This document shows positions 46,072-54,218 of a DNA stretch of 64,000 bases, piece by piece; position 1 is the first letter of the stretch; each line of letters starts with the position of its first letter. Both the position numbers and the translations under genes were made by a program. The notes below the pieces were generated by a model, which had not been told where the DNA came from, did not search any database, and saw nothing but the letters and a program-made list of their open reading frames with translations. Source of the DNA: Luteimonas galliterrae (GTDB lineage: Bacteria; Pseudomonadota; Gammaproteobacteria; Xanthomonadales; Xanthomonadaceae); assembly GCF_023374055.1 (NCBI RefSeq), contig NZ_JAMBEP010000001.1, positions 1,798,001-1,862,000 of the forward strand. Reading direction: 5' to 3'.

Positions 46072-47314
46072 CCGTGCGCCGTAAAGTGGCGCGCAGCCAC
46101 AGCAAGCCGACCGTCGCCGATACCAGCGAGGCCACCAGCACGCCGATCACGCTCTCGGTGTAGCGCAACGCGTCGGCGGAGAACGCCAGCGAGCCGATGA
46201 ACAGGCTCATCGTGAAGCCGATGCCGCACAGCAGGCCCAGGCCGATCATCGCGCGCAGCCCCATGCCGTCCGGGAAGCGCGCCACGCGCAGGCTGCGCAT
46301 CAGCACCGCCGCGAGCACGATGCCGACCGGCTTGCCGAGCACCAGGCCCAGCGCGATGCCCAGCGGCAGCGGCGACAACAGATCGTCCAGTTCGAGGCCG
46401 CCCAGCGCGAGGCCGGCGTTGGCGAAGGCGAACACCGGCAGTATGGCGAACGCGACCCAGGGATGCAGCGCGTGTTCCAGGTGTTCGAGCGGGGAATGCT
46501 CCACTTCGTCGTCGATCTTGTTGTGCGGATCCACGTGCGGGATCATCAGGCCGGTCGCCACGCCCGCCAGCGTGGCATGCACGCCCGATTTCAGTACGCA
46601 GACCCACAGCACCACGCCCAGCACGATATACGGCGCCAACGCCGTCACGCCGCGCCGGTTGAGCGCCCACATCGCGAACAGCGCTACCGCGGCAAGGCCC
46701 AACGCGACCAACGACATGCCGTGCGAATAGAAGAGCGCGATGATCAGGATCGCGATCAGATCGTCGACCACGGCGATCGTCGACAGCAGCAGCTTCATGC
46801 CCAGCGGCACGCGCGAACCGAGCAGCGCCAGGATCCCGAGCGCGAACGCGATGTCGGTCGCGGTGGGAATCGCCCAGCCGCGCAGCGCTTCGGCCTGGTC
46901 CCGGTTGATCCACCAGAAGATCAGCGCCGGCACCACCACGCCGGCCGCGGCGCACACCATCGGCAGTATCAACTGGTCGCGGCTGGAGAGCTGTCCGCTC
47001 AAGGTTTCGCGCTTGATTTCCAGCGCCACCAGCAGGAAGAAGACCGCCATCAGGCCATCGTTGATCCACAGCAGCAGCGGCTTGTCGATCGAGAATTCGC
47101 CGATCCGCACCTGCACCGGCATTTCCTGGAAAGCCAGATACCACGCCTGCAGCGGCGAGTTGGCGAAGATCAGCGCCAGCAACGCGGCCGCGATCAGCAG
47201 GATGCCGCCGGCCGCTTCCAACCGGAAGAATTCGCTCAGCGCATGGACGGCCCGGCCCGGCAAGGCGCTTACGCTGCGGCGGTTCGGCGGACGGGCATCG
47301 GACATGACCGGCAT
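46064..47314 (-). CDS. nhaA: Na+/H+ antiporter NhaA
   Basis: Sodium-proton antiporter of up to 416 residues with about 12 hydrophobic segments. The transport-site aspartates are visible in PTATDIAFALG and TIAVVDDLIAI (the Asp-Asp pair), and EIKRETLSGQL and GCHATLAG-like VHATLAGVATGLMIP are family marks. It exports Na+ or Li+ at alkaline pH. An ATG at 47305 is an alternative start. The C-terminal end is followed, with overlap, by the SDR gene. Confidence 0.93.
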   Translation of the reverse strand: MPVMSDARPPNRRSVSALPGRAVHALSEFFRLEAAGGILLIAAALLALIFANSPLQAWYLAFQEMPVQVRIGEFSIDKPLLLWINDGLMAVFFLLVALEIKRETLSGQLSSRDQLILPMVCAAAGVVVPALIFWWINRDQAEALRGWAIPTATDIAFALGILALLGSRVPLGMKLLLSTIAVVDDLIAILIIALFYSHGMSLVALGLAAVALFAMWALNRRGVTALAPYIVLGVVLWVCVLKSGVHATLAGVATGLMIPHVDPHNKIDDEVEHSPLEHLEHALHPWVAFAILPVFAFANAGLALGGLELDDLLSPLPLGIALGLVLGKPVGIVLAAVLMRSLRVARFPDGMGLRAMIGLGLLCGIGFTMSLFIGSLAFSADALRYTESVIGVLVASLVSATVGLLWLRATLRRTDA

Positions 47315-47342
47315 TGTAGCCGTCGTACGATCGCGCCTTCCC

Positions 47343-48296
47343 TCAACGGCTCAGCCAAAGCTCGAACAGCAGCCAGGCGACGAAGGCAACCAACAGGATG
47401 CCGCCCTCCTTCTTGCTGACGCGCAGGTCGCCCTTGAGCATCGGATACAGCGCGATGCCGAATGCCAGCGCAGCCGGCAATTCGAAACGCACGAACGATG
47501 CCGGCAGCGGCAGTTCGCCGGTGAACGTCGCCATGCCGCCGACGATCAGCAGCAGGTTGAACAGACTTGAGCCGATCACGTGGCCGACGACCATTTCGCC
47601 ATGGCCGCGCCGCGCCGCGGCGACCGCGGCGGCGATTTCGGGCAAGGCCGTGCCGACCGCCACCACCAGCAGGCCGGTCAGCATCGGCTCCATGCCCAGC
47701 GCCAGACCCAGCGGCGGCGCATGCTGCACCACCAGGCGCGCGCCGAAATACAGCAGGGCGGCGGCGATGGCCAAGCGCAGCAGATTGAGCCACAGGTCGC
47801 CGCTGGTCCTGACGAAGGCGGCGATCGCGTCCTGCACCTCGGGCGCTTCGCGGCGCGTGCGCACCAGCGCGAACGCAAGCACCGCGACGAAAGCGACGAC
47901 CAGGACGGCGCCTTCCGCCCGGCTCAGCACGCCGTCCAGGCCGAAAGCGATGGTCGCGATGCTGCCGGCGATGAAACACAGCAGCAGCGGCGCCAACGCG
48001 CGCCAACGCACCACCAGCGGCGCCGCCAGCGCCGCAGCGCCGAGCGTCAGGCCGAAATTGACCACGTTGCTGCCGACCGCGTTGCCCAGGGCCAGCGCCT
48101 GGCTGCCGGTCCAGACCGCGCGCGCGTTGACCGCCAGTTCCGGCAGCGAGGTGCCGAACGCCACCAGCAACAGCCCGGCGACGAAGGGCGAAGCGCCGAT
48201 GCGCTGCGCCAGCCCGGATGCGCCTTTGACGATCGAATCGCCTCCGAGTCCGAGCAGGATCAGGCCGATCACGAAAAAGGCCAAGGCTTCCAGCAT
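47343..48296 (-). CDS. Calcium/sodium antiporter (CaCA, YrbG type)
   Basis: Cation exchanger of 317 residues with two inverted halves, each containing the alpha-repeat: VAFGTSLPELAVNARAVW with GNAVGSNVVNFGL in the first, and VAVGTALPEIAAAVAAAR with GHVIGSSLFNLLLIVGG in the second. These bind the cations. About ten transmembrane helices. The start is the ATG at 48296; an open frame upstream runs through a class A repeat and is not credible. It lies 28 bases upstream of nhaA, so both may share a message. Confidence 0.92.
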   Translation of the reverse strand: MLEALAFFVIGLILLGLGGDSIVKGASGLAQRIGASPFVAGLLLVAFGTSLPELAVNARAVWTGSQALALGNAVGSNVVNFGLTLGAAALAAPLVVRWRALAPLLLCFIAGSIATIAFGLDGVLSRAEGAVLVVAFVAVLAFALVRTRREAPEVQDAIAAFVRTSGDLWLNLLRLAIAAALLYFGARLVVQHAPPLGLALGMEPMLTGLLVVAVGTALPEIAAAVAAARRGHGEMVVGHVIGSSLFNLLLIVGGMATFTGELPLPASFVRFELPAALAFGIALYPMLKGDLRVSKKEGGILLVAFVAWLLFELWLSR

Positions 48297-48357
48297 CGCC
48301 GCATCTCCCCAGGTCGGTTCGGCCGATTCTATGCCCGTTCCGCAGCCTATGTCTCTT

Positions 48358-48475
48358 TGTGGGAGCGGCTTCAGCCGCGAGCTTTCCCCACGCACGCGCG
48401 AACGCAAACAAGAGCTCGCGGCTGAAGCCGCTCCCACAAAAGCCGCTCCCACAAATGCCGCTCCTGCGAAAAACG
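48358..48475. repeat. Class A hairpin repeat, copy 5, with extra partial arms
   Basis: Arms 48358-48383 and 48410-48438, followed directly by two further shortened right-arm units (AGCCGCTCCCACAAA, then TGCCGCTCCTGCGAAAAA). It lies between the antiporter start and the end of a lipoprotein gene. Confidence 0.92.
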
Positions 48476-48484
48476 GGCAGCGGG

Positions 48485-49108
48485 TTACGAACAGCCTTCG
48501 ACGTAATCCACCTGCGGCGGCACGCCGACATGCCAGGCGGTGACCTTGCCCGCGGCATCGACTTCGAACACGATCGCGCTGGCGCCATCGGTCGATTTCA
48601 CTCGCAGATTCTTGCCGCCTTCCACGTATTTGTGCGGCTGTTCCTCGACGCGGCCGGCATAGGCGGTCTTGATATCGTCCGCGCTCATGCCGACCTGGCC
48701 GCCGCCGGGCGCCACATCGGCGATCGTCTCCACGTCGTAGCGCACGAACTTGCCGTTCTCGAACATCAGCGCCGGCCAACCGGCGCCGTCGGCCTGTTTC
48801 GGGCGCAGGTAATAACAGGCGGTATCGGCGCCCGGCACGCCCGCGAGTTCGCCGTCCCAGTTCTGCCTGACCGCATCGGCGCTCATGCCGAAACGCGTCT
48901 TGCCGTAGCCTTCATAAGTACCCGGCACGGGCGCCGGTACCGCGGTTCCCGGCGGTGCGGTTGCAGGCGGCACGTCTTCGGCCGGCTGATCCAATGCCGG
49001 CGTTGGCGGTTGCGGCGTCGCTGCGGTCTCTTGTTGCGGCTTGCGTTCGGCATCGCAGGCCGACAGCGCCAATGCCAGCAATGCGATGGCGGAAAGGGAT
49101 CGCTTCAT
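48485..49108 (-). CDS. Lipoprotein of unknown function
   Basis: Protein of 207 residues. The signal ends in the lipobox LALSACDA. A Pro/Ala/Thr-rich linker (about 22-65) leads to a compact domain with YGKTRFGMSADAVRQNWDG, repeated in weaker form as QVGMSADDIKTAYAGRV, so the mature domain appears to contain two related halves. Two cysteines (TACYYLRP, VEGCS) lie in it. No named family recognised. Probably outer-membrane attached, with the linker spanning periplasm. Confidence 0.7.
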   Translation of the reverse strand: MKRSLSAIALLALALSACDAERKPQQETAATPQPPTPALDQPAEDVPPATAPPGTAVPAPVPGTYEGYGKTRFGMSADAVRQNWDGELAGVPGADTACYYLRPKQADGAGWPALMFENGKFVRYDVETIADVAPGGGQVGMSADDIKTAYAGRVEEQPHKYVEGGKNLRVKSTDGASAIVFEVDAAGKVTAWHVGVPPQVDYVEGCS

Positions 49109-49240
49109 GCGGCGGCTCCGTGTTGGGTCGGCGACAGCCTAGGCCAATGCCGTGAAGCCGACGCGAAGCACGAATCGTGCCACTGTCATCACACTTTCAT
49201 GGGCCGGCTTTACGTTCCCCGCCTCTGCCGAGTCCGGGCC

Positions 49241-49828
49241 ATGCATCCCCATAAGACCGAAAAAGCGCACAGCGCCTTGCGCGACCGTCCCGCGGACGTG
49301 AGCGTGCTCGAGCGCCGCATCCTGATCCTGAGCGACGGACGGCGCGAAGATGCGGAGATCGCCGACCTGCTCGGCGCGCAGGCGCGCGATGCGATCGCGC
49401 GGCTGTTGCGCGACGGTTATCTTTCCGACCGCGACGTTGCGCAGACCGCCCCGGCGGCGTTCATCGCATCCATTGCGCCGGCGAGCGTGGTCGCAGCGCC
49501 CCCGGAAGCGCTGCCCGCGCGCGCGGCGACGGCGGCTGCGTCTTCGCGGCGTTCGATCGCGGCCGCCAAGATGTACGCCGTCGACATGCTGCAACTGCAG
49601 CGCGGGCCCGAAGCGGCCGCGATCGCCGCCGCGATCCGCGGCTGCCGCGACCAGGACGAGCTTGCCGCGCACATGCTGCGCGCGCTGCGTTTCATCCACA
49701 GCGTCGCCAATCCCAGCCTGAGCCGACGCGTCGCCGACCGCCTGGCCGAAATCATGCCCGAGCAATACCTGGCCGAACTCGACGTGTTCCGCGACGCGCT
49801 CTTCGGCGACCGCACCGTCGCGGCTTAG
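49241..49828 (+). CDS. Hypothetical protein, possible winged-helix N-terminus
   Basis: Protein of 195 residues with no family I can name. Residues about 20-60 (VLERRILILSDGRREDAEIADLLG then IARLLRDGYLSD) look like a helix-turn-helix followed by a wing. An Ala/Pro-rich linker and a helical C-terminal half (AAAKMYAVDMLQLQRGPEAAAIAAAI, RALRFIHSVANPSLSRRVADRLAEIM) follow. It may be a regulator. The ATG at 49241 begins the charged, coding-looking part. It converges on hmgA across a class B repeat. Confidence 0.6.
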   Translation: MHPHKTEKAHSALRDRPADVSVLERRILILSDGRREDAEIADLLGAQARDAIARLLRDGYLSDRDVAQTAPAAFIASIAPASVVAAPPEALPARAATAAASSRRSIAAAKMYAVDMLQLQRGPEAAAIAAAIRGCRDQDELAAHMLRALRFIHSVANPSLSRRVADRLAEIMPEQYLAELDVFRDALFGDRTVAA

Positions 49829-49835
49829 CTCTTCC

Positions 49836-49901
49836 GTAGGTGCGAATTCATTCGCACGCTTTTGCTTTTGTCGAAGAGCGTGCGAATGAATTCGCACCTA
49901 C
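49836..49901. repeat. Class B hairpin repeat, copy 2
   Basis: Perfect 25-bp arms (49836-49860 and 49877-49901) with GTAGGTGCGAATTCATTCGC, 16-base loop, between convergent genes where it may act as a shared RNA end. Confidence 0.95.
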
Positions 49902-49906
49902 AAAGC

Positions 49907-51256
49907 TCAGGACGGCGAGAAATTCTTGCGCAAGCCGGCCCAACACTGCTGGTAATCGCGCTGCCGATGCCCGGCATCCAGCGCCTGCCGTGTCGGCGCG
50001 ATCACCGCGCGCGTTTCGAACATGAAGGCCATGGTGTCGCCGATCACGTCCGGCTTGGACAGATCGGCATTGGAGGCCTTGTCGAACGTGGCCGCGTCCG
50101 GCCCGTGCCCGCTCATGCAGTTGTGCAGGCTGGCGCCGCCGGGCGCGAAGCCTTCGGCCTTGGCGTCGTAGGCGCCGTGCACCAGGCCCATGAATTCGCT
50201 GGCCACGTTGCGATGGAACCACGGCGGCCGGAACGTGTGCTGCGCCACCAGCCAGCGCGGCGGGAAGATCACGAAATCCATGTTCGCGGTGCCATGCGTA
50301 TCGCTGGGCGAAGTCAGCACGGTGAAGATGCTCGGATCGGGATGGTCGAAGCTGATCGAACCGATCGCGTTGAAGCGGCGCAAGTCGTATTTGTACGGCG
50401 CGTAATTGCCGTGCCAGCCGACCACGTCCAGCGGCGAATGGCCGATCGGCGCGCGCCACAGGTGGCCCTGGAATTTGGCGATCAGTTCGAAATCGCCTTC
50501 CAAGTCTTCGTACGCGGCGTTGGGAGTGAGGAAGTCGCGCGGGTTGGCCAGGCCGTTCGCGCCGATCGGGCCCAAGTCGGGCAGGCGCAGCATCGCGCCG
50601 AAGTTCTCGCAGACGTAACCGCGCGCCGCGCCTTCCGGCAGCTCGACGCGGAAACGCACACCGCGCGGAACCACCGCGATTTCCTGCGGCGCCACGTCCA
50701 GCACGCCCAATTCCGTCGCGATTCGCAACGCGCCCTGCTGCGGGACGATCAGCATCTCGCCGTCGGCGTTGTAGACATAGCGGCCTTCCATCGACTCGTT
50801 CGCGGCATACAGATGGATGCCGACGCCGTGCTGCGCGGCGGCGTAACCGTTGCCGGCCATGGTGAACAGGCCGTCGACGAAATCGACCGGCGTTTCGGGC
50901 AGCGGCAGCGGATTCCAGCGCAGCTGGTCCGGCGTCACCGGCTCGTGGCCGAACAGGTTGTGGAAATGGCTTTGTTCGAACGGCTCGAACGTGCCGTGCA
51001 TCGCCGCAGGACGGATGCGGTACAGCCAGCTGCGCCGGTTCTCGCCGCGCGGCGCGGTGAATGCGGTTCCCGACAACTGCTCCGCGTACAAACCATGCGC
51101 CACGCGCTGCGGCGAGTTCTGGCCCTGCGGCAGCGTGCCCGCCAAAGCCTCGGTGGCGAATTCGTTGCCGAAGCCGCTCATGTAGCCGGCCGGTTGCAGC
51201 TCGTGCGCGTCGCGCGGCGCGATCGGGAAGACGTTGTCGTTGCTGGCGGTGTTCAT
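49907..51256 (-). CDS. hmgA: Homogentisate 1,2-dioxygenase
   Basis: Opens the ring of homogentisate to maleylacetoacetate, using Fe(II). The 449-residue chain, full length, has [25 protein letters not shown]-like [13 protein letters not shown], and the metal-binding [17 protein letters not shown] (His and Glu ligands) with [12 protein letters not shown]. Its ATG overlaps the stop of the DUF559 gene by four bases, so that insert lies directly between it and hppD. Product flows to maiA and the FAH-like gene elsewhere in the window. Confidence 0.97.
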   Translation of the reverse strand: MNTASNDNVFPIAPRDAHELQPAGYMSGFGNEFATEALAGTLPQGQNSPQRVAHGLYAEQLSGTAFTAPRGENRRSWLYRIRPAAMHGTFEPFEQSHFHNLFGHEPVTPDQLRWNPLPLPETPVDFVDGLFTMAGNGYAAAQHGVGIHLYAANESMEGRYVYNADGEMLIVPQQGALRIATELGVLDVAPQEIAVVPRGVRFRVELPEGAARGYVCENFGAMLRLPDLGPIGANGLANPRDFLTPNAAYEDLEGDFELIAKFQGHLWRAPIGHSPLDVVGWHGNYAPYKYDLRRFNAIGSISFDHPDPSIFTVLTSPSDTHGTANMDFVIFPPRWLVAQHTFRPPWFHRNVASEFMGLVHGAYDAKAEGFAPGGASLHNCMSGHGPDAATFDKASNADLSKPDVIGDTMAFMFETRAVIAPTRQALDAGHRQRDYQQCWAGLRKNFSPS

Positions 51257-51666
51257 GGCTTTTGCTCCTTAAGCCCCTCTCCCTCCGGGAGAGGGGTTGG
51301 GGTGAGGGTACGGGGTCCGACAGCGTTCCAGATCGCGTCCAAGACCCCGTCGATATTCAACAATACGTCGCTATCCCAAAATCGAATCAGCTTCCATCCT
51401 CCAGCTTCCAGGAATCGCGTTCTCGCCGCATCGCTTTCGGCACTGTGCTGCGAGCCGTCCAACTCAATAATCAGCTTCGTCTCTATGCAGCAGAAATCTG
51501 CGATGTAGGGCGGAATCGGATGCTGACGACGAAACTTCCTGGCGGCAATCTGTGCGCCCCGTAGCCGTTGCCATAACTCGCGTTCAGCGTCCGTTTGCTC
51601 ACGGCGCAGACGGCGCGAATTAGTGAGCGACCTGGTCGGCAGTGGCGGCTTAATTATTTTCGGCAT
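51253..51666 (-). CDS. DUF559 (VSR-like endonuclease fold) protein
   Basis: DUF559 protein of about 137 residues related to Vsr/PD-(D/E)xK nucleases. [24 protein letters not shown] is followed by [26 protein letters not shown], where the Asp and Glu-x-Asp form the expected active-site pattern, then [21 protein letters not shown]. The C-terminal tail [12 protein letters not shown] is encoded by a repeat element, not by the family domain. An earlier start at 51723 would add 19 residues. It is inserted between hppD and hmgA and bracketed by inverted repeats. The true function of the family is unsettled. Confidence 0.8.
   Translation of the reverse strand: MPKIIKPPLPTRSLTNSRRLRREQTDAERELWQRLRGAQIAARKFRRQHPIPPYIADFCCIETKLIIELDGSQHSAESDAARTRFLEAGGWKLIRFWDSDVLLNIDGVLDAIWNAVGPRTLTPTPLPEGEGLKEQKP
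51271..51312. repeat. Class F element, left arm of a pair bracketing the DUF559 gene
   Basis: 42-bp sequence beginning AAGCCCCTCTCCCTCCGGGA. It is itself hairpin-forming and matches the reverse complement of 51761-51802 with one mismatch by eye. It encodes the C-terminal tail of the DUF559 protein. Confidence 0.95.
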
Positions 51667-51760
51667 CGAGAAAGCTTGCCGGAAACCTGTTCTCCTAAAT
51701 GTCGGAAGACGGATCGGAACCAATCAGGTTATGCCGCGATCTGGAGCGTCGTGGCTTCGT

Positions 51761-51802
51761 CGTACCCTCACCCCAACCCCTCTCCCGCAGGGAGAGGGGC
51801 TT
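51761..51802. repeat. Class F element, right arm of the pair
   Basis: 42-bp sequence beginning CGTACCCTCACCCCAACCCC, lying between the hppD stop and the DUF559 start; inverted relative to 51271-51312. Confidence 0.95.
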
Positions 51803-51809
51803 TAAAGCT

Positions 51810-52919
51810 TTACAGCACGCCGCGCTTCATCTGATCACGCTCGATGCTCTCGAACAGCGCCTGGAAATTGCCCTCGCCGAAGCCTTCGTTGCCCTTGCGC
51901 TGGATGATCTCGAAGAAGATCGGCCCGATCGCGTTCTGGGTGAAGATCTGCAGCAGCTTGCGCTTGTGGGTTTCCGGGTCGGCGTCGATCAGGATCTTGT
52001 TGCGGGCCAGGCGCGGCACGTCCTCGCCGTGGCCGGGCACGCGCTGGTCGATCACTTCGAAATAGGTGTCGGGCGTGTCCAGGAATTCGACGCCGGCTTC
52101 GCGCATCGCTTCCACCGTCGAGTAGATGTCGTCGGTGAAACAGGCGATGTGCTGGATACCCTCGCCCTTGTACGCGTCCAGGTATTCGTTGATCTGCGAT
52201 TTGGGATCGCTGGATTCGTTCAGCGGTATGCGGACGATGCCGTCCGGCGCGGTCATCGCCTTGGACACCAGGCCGGTCTTGGCGCCCTTGATGTCGAAGT
52301 AGCGGATCTCGCGGAAGTTGAACAAGCGCTCGTAGTAGTCCGACCACTTCTGCATGTTGCCGAAGTAGAGATTGTGGGTGAGGTGGTCGATGAAGGTCAG
52401 GCCGAATCCGCGCGGATTCTGGTCGGCGCCCTGCACGGGCAGGAAGTCTTCGTAGACGCTGCCCTTGTCGCCGTAGCGGTCGACCAGGTACAGCATGCAG
52501 TCGCCGATGCCCTTGACCACGGGCGCGTCGACGGCCTTGCTCGCTTGCTTGTGGTCGATCGCCTCGCCGCCGTTGCCGAGCACGGTCTTCAGCACTTCCT
52601 GGCCGGGCTTCTTGAAGCGGATCGCGAAGCCGCAGGCGCAGGGGCCGTGCGCTTCGGCGAAGTCGGCGGCGAAAGAATCGGGATCCTCGTTGACCAGGAA
52701 ATTGACGCCGCCCTGGCGGTACACGGTGATCGGCCGCGTCTTGTGGTGCATCACCGCGGCGAAGCCCATCTTGCGGAAATAATCGTGCAGCAACTCGCCC
52801 TGGCCCTGCGGCGCGGCGAATTCGACGAACTCGAAGCCGTCGATGCCCATCGGGTTCTCGAAAGTCGTGACCTGCATGCCGAGATTGGGCGGTGCGGCGG
52901 TCTGCGGTTGCGCGTTCAT
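51810..52919 (-). CDS. hppD: 4-hydroxyphenylpyruvate dioxygenase
   Basis: Converts 4-hydroxyphenylpyruvate to homogentisate with Fe(II). The chain has 369 residues in two vicinal-oxygen-chelate domains. Metal ligands are visible in FIDHLTHNLY (His), GIQHIACFTDD (His) and FFEIIQRKGNEGFGEGNF (Glu). The start is the ATG at 52919 with AGGAG six bases upstream. A promoter with an embedded palindrome lies just upstream, facing a divergent MarR gene. It is the first gene of the hppD-DUF559-hmgA unit. Confidence 0.97.
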   Translation of the reverse strand: MNAQPQTAAPPNLGMQVTTFENPMGIDGFEFVEFAAPQGQGELLHDYFRKMGFAAVMHHKTRPITVYRQGGVNFLVNEDPDSFAADFAEAHGPCACGFAIRFKKPGQEVLKTVLGNGGEAIDHKQASKAVDAPVVKGIGDCMLYLVDRYGDKGSVYEDFLPVQGADQNPRGFGLTFIDHLTHNLYFGNMQKWSDYYERLFNFREIRYFDIKGAKTGLVSKAMTAPDGIVRIPLNESSDPKSQINEYLDAYKGEGIQHIACFTDDIYSTVEAMREAGVEFLDTPDTYFEVIDQRVPGHGEDVPRLARNKILIDADPETHKRKLLQIFTQNAIGPIFFEIIQRKGNEGFGEGNFQALFESIERDQMKRGVL

Positions 52920-52967
52920 GGCGGGCTCCTGGCGTGTTGCGGCGCGGCTTGCTAATTTCGTGCCAAC

Positions 52968-52996
52968 GTTATAGTTTCAACTGAAACCATTTGCAA
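52968..52996 (-). promoter_or_regulatory. hppD promoter
   Basis: On the minus strand TTGCAA (52991-52996) and TATAAC (52968-52973) are separated by exactly 17 bases, a good sigma-70 promoter. Transcription would start near 52960, giving a leader of about 40 bases before the hppD ATG. Confidence 0.75.
52974..52987. promoter_or_regulatory. Probable MarR-family operator in the hppD promoter
   Basis: Palindrome GTTTCA-AC-TGAAAC fills the spacer between the -35 and -10. It is the only clear palindrome in the 90-bp gap between hppD and the divergent MarR gene, so bound regulator would block the hppD promoter and possibly its own gene. Confidence 0.7.
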
Positions 52997-53009
52997 GGCG
53001 CAGCGCAGC

Positions 53010-53522
53010 ATGCCGGCCTCCCTTAGCGAAATGCCCCGCCCCGATCCGCAGGAAACCCCCGCCGAGCACGCCGTGCTGGAGCTGGAGCGCTTCCTGCCCT
53101 ATCGCCTGTCGGTGCTGTCCAACCGGGTCAGCGGGATGATCGCGCGGATCTACACCGAGCGCTTCGCGCTGGGGGTGACCGAATGGCGGGTGATGGCCGT
53201 CCTGGGCCGCTATCCGGACCTGTCGGCCAACGAAGTCGCCCAGCGCACCGCCATGGACAAGGTGGCGGTCAGCCGCGCGGTCTCGGGCCTGATCCAGGCT
53301 GGGCGCCTGCAGCGCGAAATGCACGGCGACGATCGCCGCCGTTCGGTGCTGCGCCTGTCCGAGGCCGGTTACCGCATCTACGACGAAGTCGCGCCGCTGG
53401 CTTTGGAATTCGAGCGCAAGCTGCTGGGCGATCTGCCTGAAGACGAGCGTGCGCTGCTGTTCCGCCTGCTCGACCGTCTGGACGAGCTGGAATTCAAGGC
53501 CGAGGCCGAAGCATCCGGCTGA
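53010..53522 (+). CDS. MarR-family regulator, probable controller of hppD
   Basis: Winged-helix repressor of 170 residues. The domain runs from LPYRLSVLSNRVSGMIARIY through GVTEWRVMAVLGRYPDLSANEVAQRT and the recognition helix TAMDKVAVSRAVSGLIQ, to the wing RDD-type HGDDRRRSVLRLSEAG, then a C-terminal dimer helix. It is transcribed away from hppD with a palindrome in the shared 90-bp gap. Members of this group often release DNA on binding an aromatic pathway compound; homogentisate is a likely effector by inference. Confidence 0.88.
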   Translation: MPASLSEMPRPDPQETPAEHAVLELERFLPYRLSVLSNRVSGMIARIYTERFALGVTEWRVMAVLGRYPDLSANEVAQRTAMDKVAVSRAVSGLIQAGRLQREMHGDDRRRSVLRLSEAGYRIYDEVAPLALEFERKLLGDLPEDERALLFRLLDRLDELEFKAEAEASG

Positions 53523-53549
53523 CGACTCGCGCTTCGTAGGGACAGCTTT

Positions 53550-53626
53550 TGTGGGAGCGGCTTCAGCCGCGAGCTTTGCAAGATCGCGATCGCCATGAAG
53601 AGCTCGCGGCTGAAGCCGCTCCCACA
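53550..53626. repeat. Class A hairpin repeat, copy 6
   Basis: Arms 53550-53576 and 53598-53626, 21-base loop, between the convergent MarR and thioredoxin-like genes. Confidence 0.95.
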
Positions 53627-53634
53627 AAACCCGC

Positions 53635-54198
53635 TTAGGACCGCGACGGCGCCCATTTTTTGAGAAATGCGATCAGCTTGTCGCGGTCGTAGCCCTTGCC
53701 TTGCTCCAGCACGCCGGTGAATTGCGAATGCAGCAGGTCGCCGTCGCTGTCGAGCACGAACAGATGCGGATAGCCTTTCGCCTGCGGGAATTGCGACAGG
53801 AAACGCTTGTTCTCGTTCTCTTCGCTGTAGTTGACCTTCACCCAGACGAAGTGGCTGTCGCGGAAAGCGCGGATCGCGGCATCCTTGTCGACCAGCGCAT
53901 CCAGCCGGCGGCACCAGCCGCACCAGTCGCCGCCGACGTCCAGGATGATGCGCTTGCCTTGCCCCTGCGCCGCGGCGATGGCCAGTTGCAGGTCGTTGGC
54001 CGGATCGCGTTTCGGATCGAATTCGGCCGCCAATTGCGCGACGGCGGGGGACTCGGCGGACGCGGGCTGTGATGGAGCCGAGCGACCCTCGGCCGCGTCC
54101 GGCGATGGCGCCGGCCCGCGGCCGCATCCCACGCACAGCGCCAGCAGCGCTGCGCAACACAGCGACCTCGTCGCGATGCGGCGCGATTCGCGCCGCAT
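53635..54198 (-). CDS. Thioredoxin-like exported protein
   Basis: Protein of 187 residues. An N-terminal hydrophobic segment (LCCAALLALCVGC) may be a lipoprotein signal, though Cys at the -3 position is unusual. A linker leads to a thioredoxin fold with active site DWCGWCRRLD near residue 95, followed by VWVKVNYSEEN, cis-Pro YPHLFVLD and the C-terminal helix. WCGWC is typical of DUF255/Thioredoxin_7 proteins that reduce periplasmic disulphides. The start at 54198 begins the basic n-region. It is downstream of the peptide transporter gene, 20 bases away. Confidence 0.82.
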   Translation of the reverse strand: MRRESRRIATRSLCCAALLALCVGCGRGPAPSPDAAEGRSAPSQPASAESPAVAQLAAEFDPKRDPANDLQLAIAAAQGQGKRIILDVGGDWCGWCRRLDALVDKDAAIRAFRDSHFVWVKVNYSEENENKRFLSQFPQAKGYPHLFVLDSDGDLLHSQFTGVLEQGKGYDRDKLIAFLKKWAPSRS

Positions 54199-54218
54199 TC
54201 CGTTTTCCGCTTGCGATA

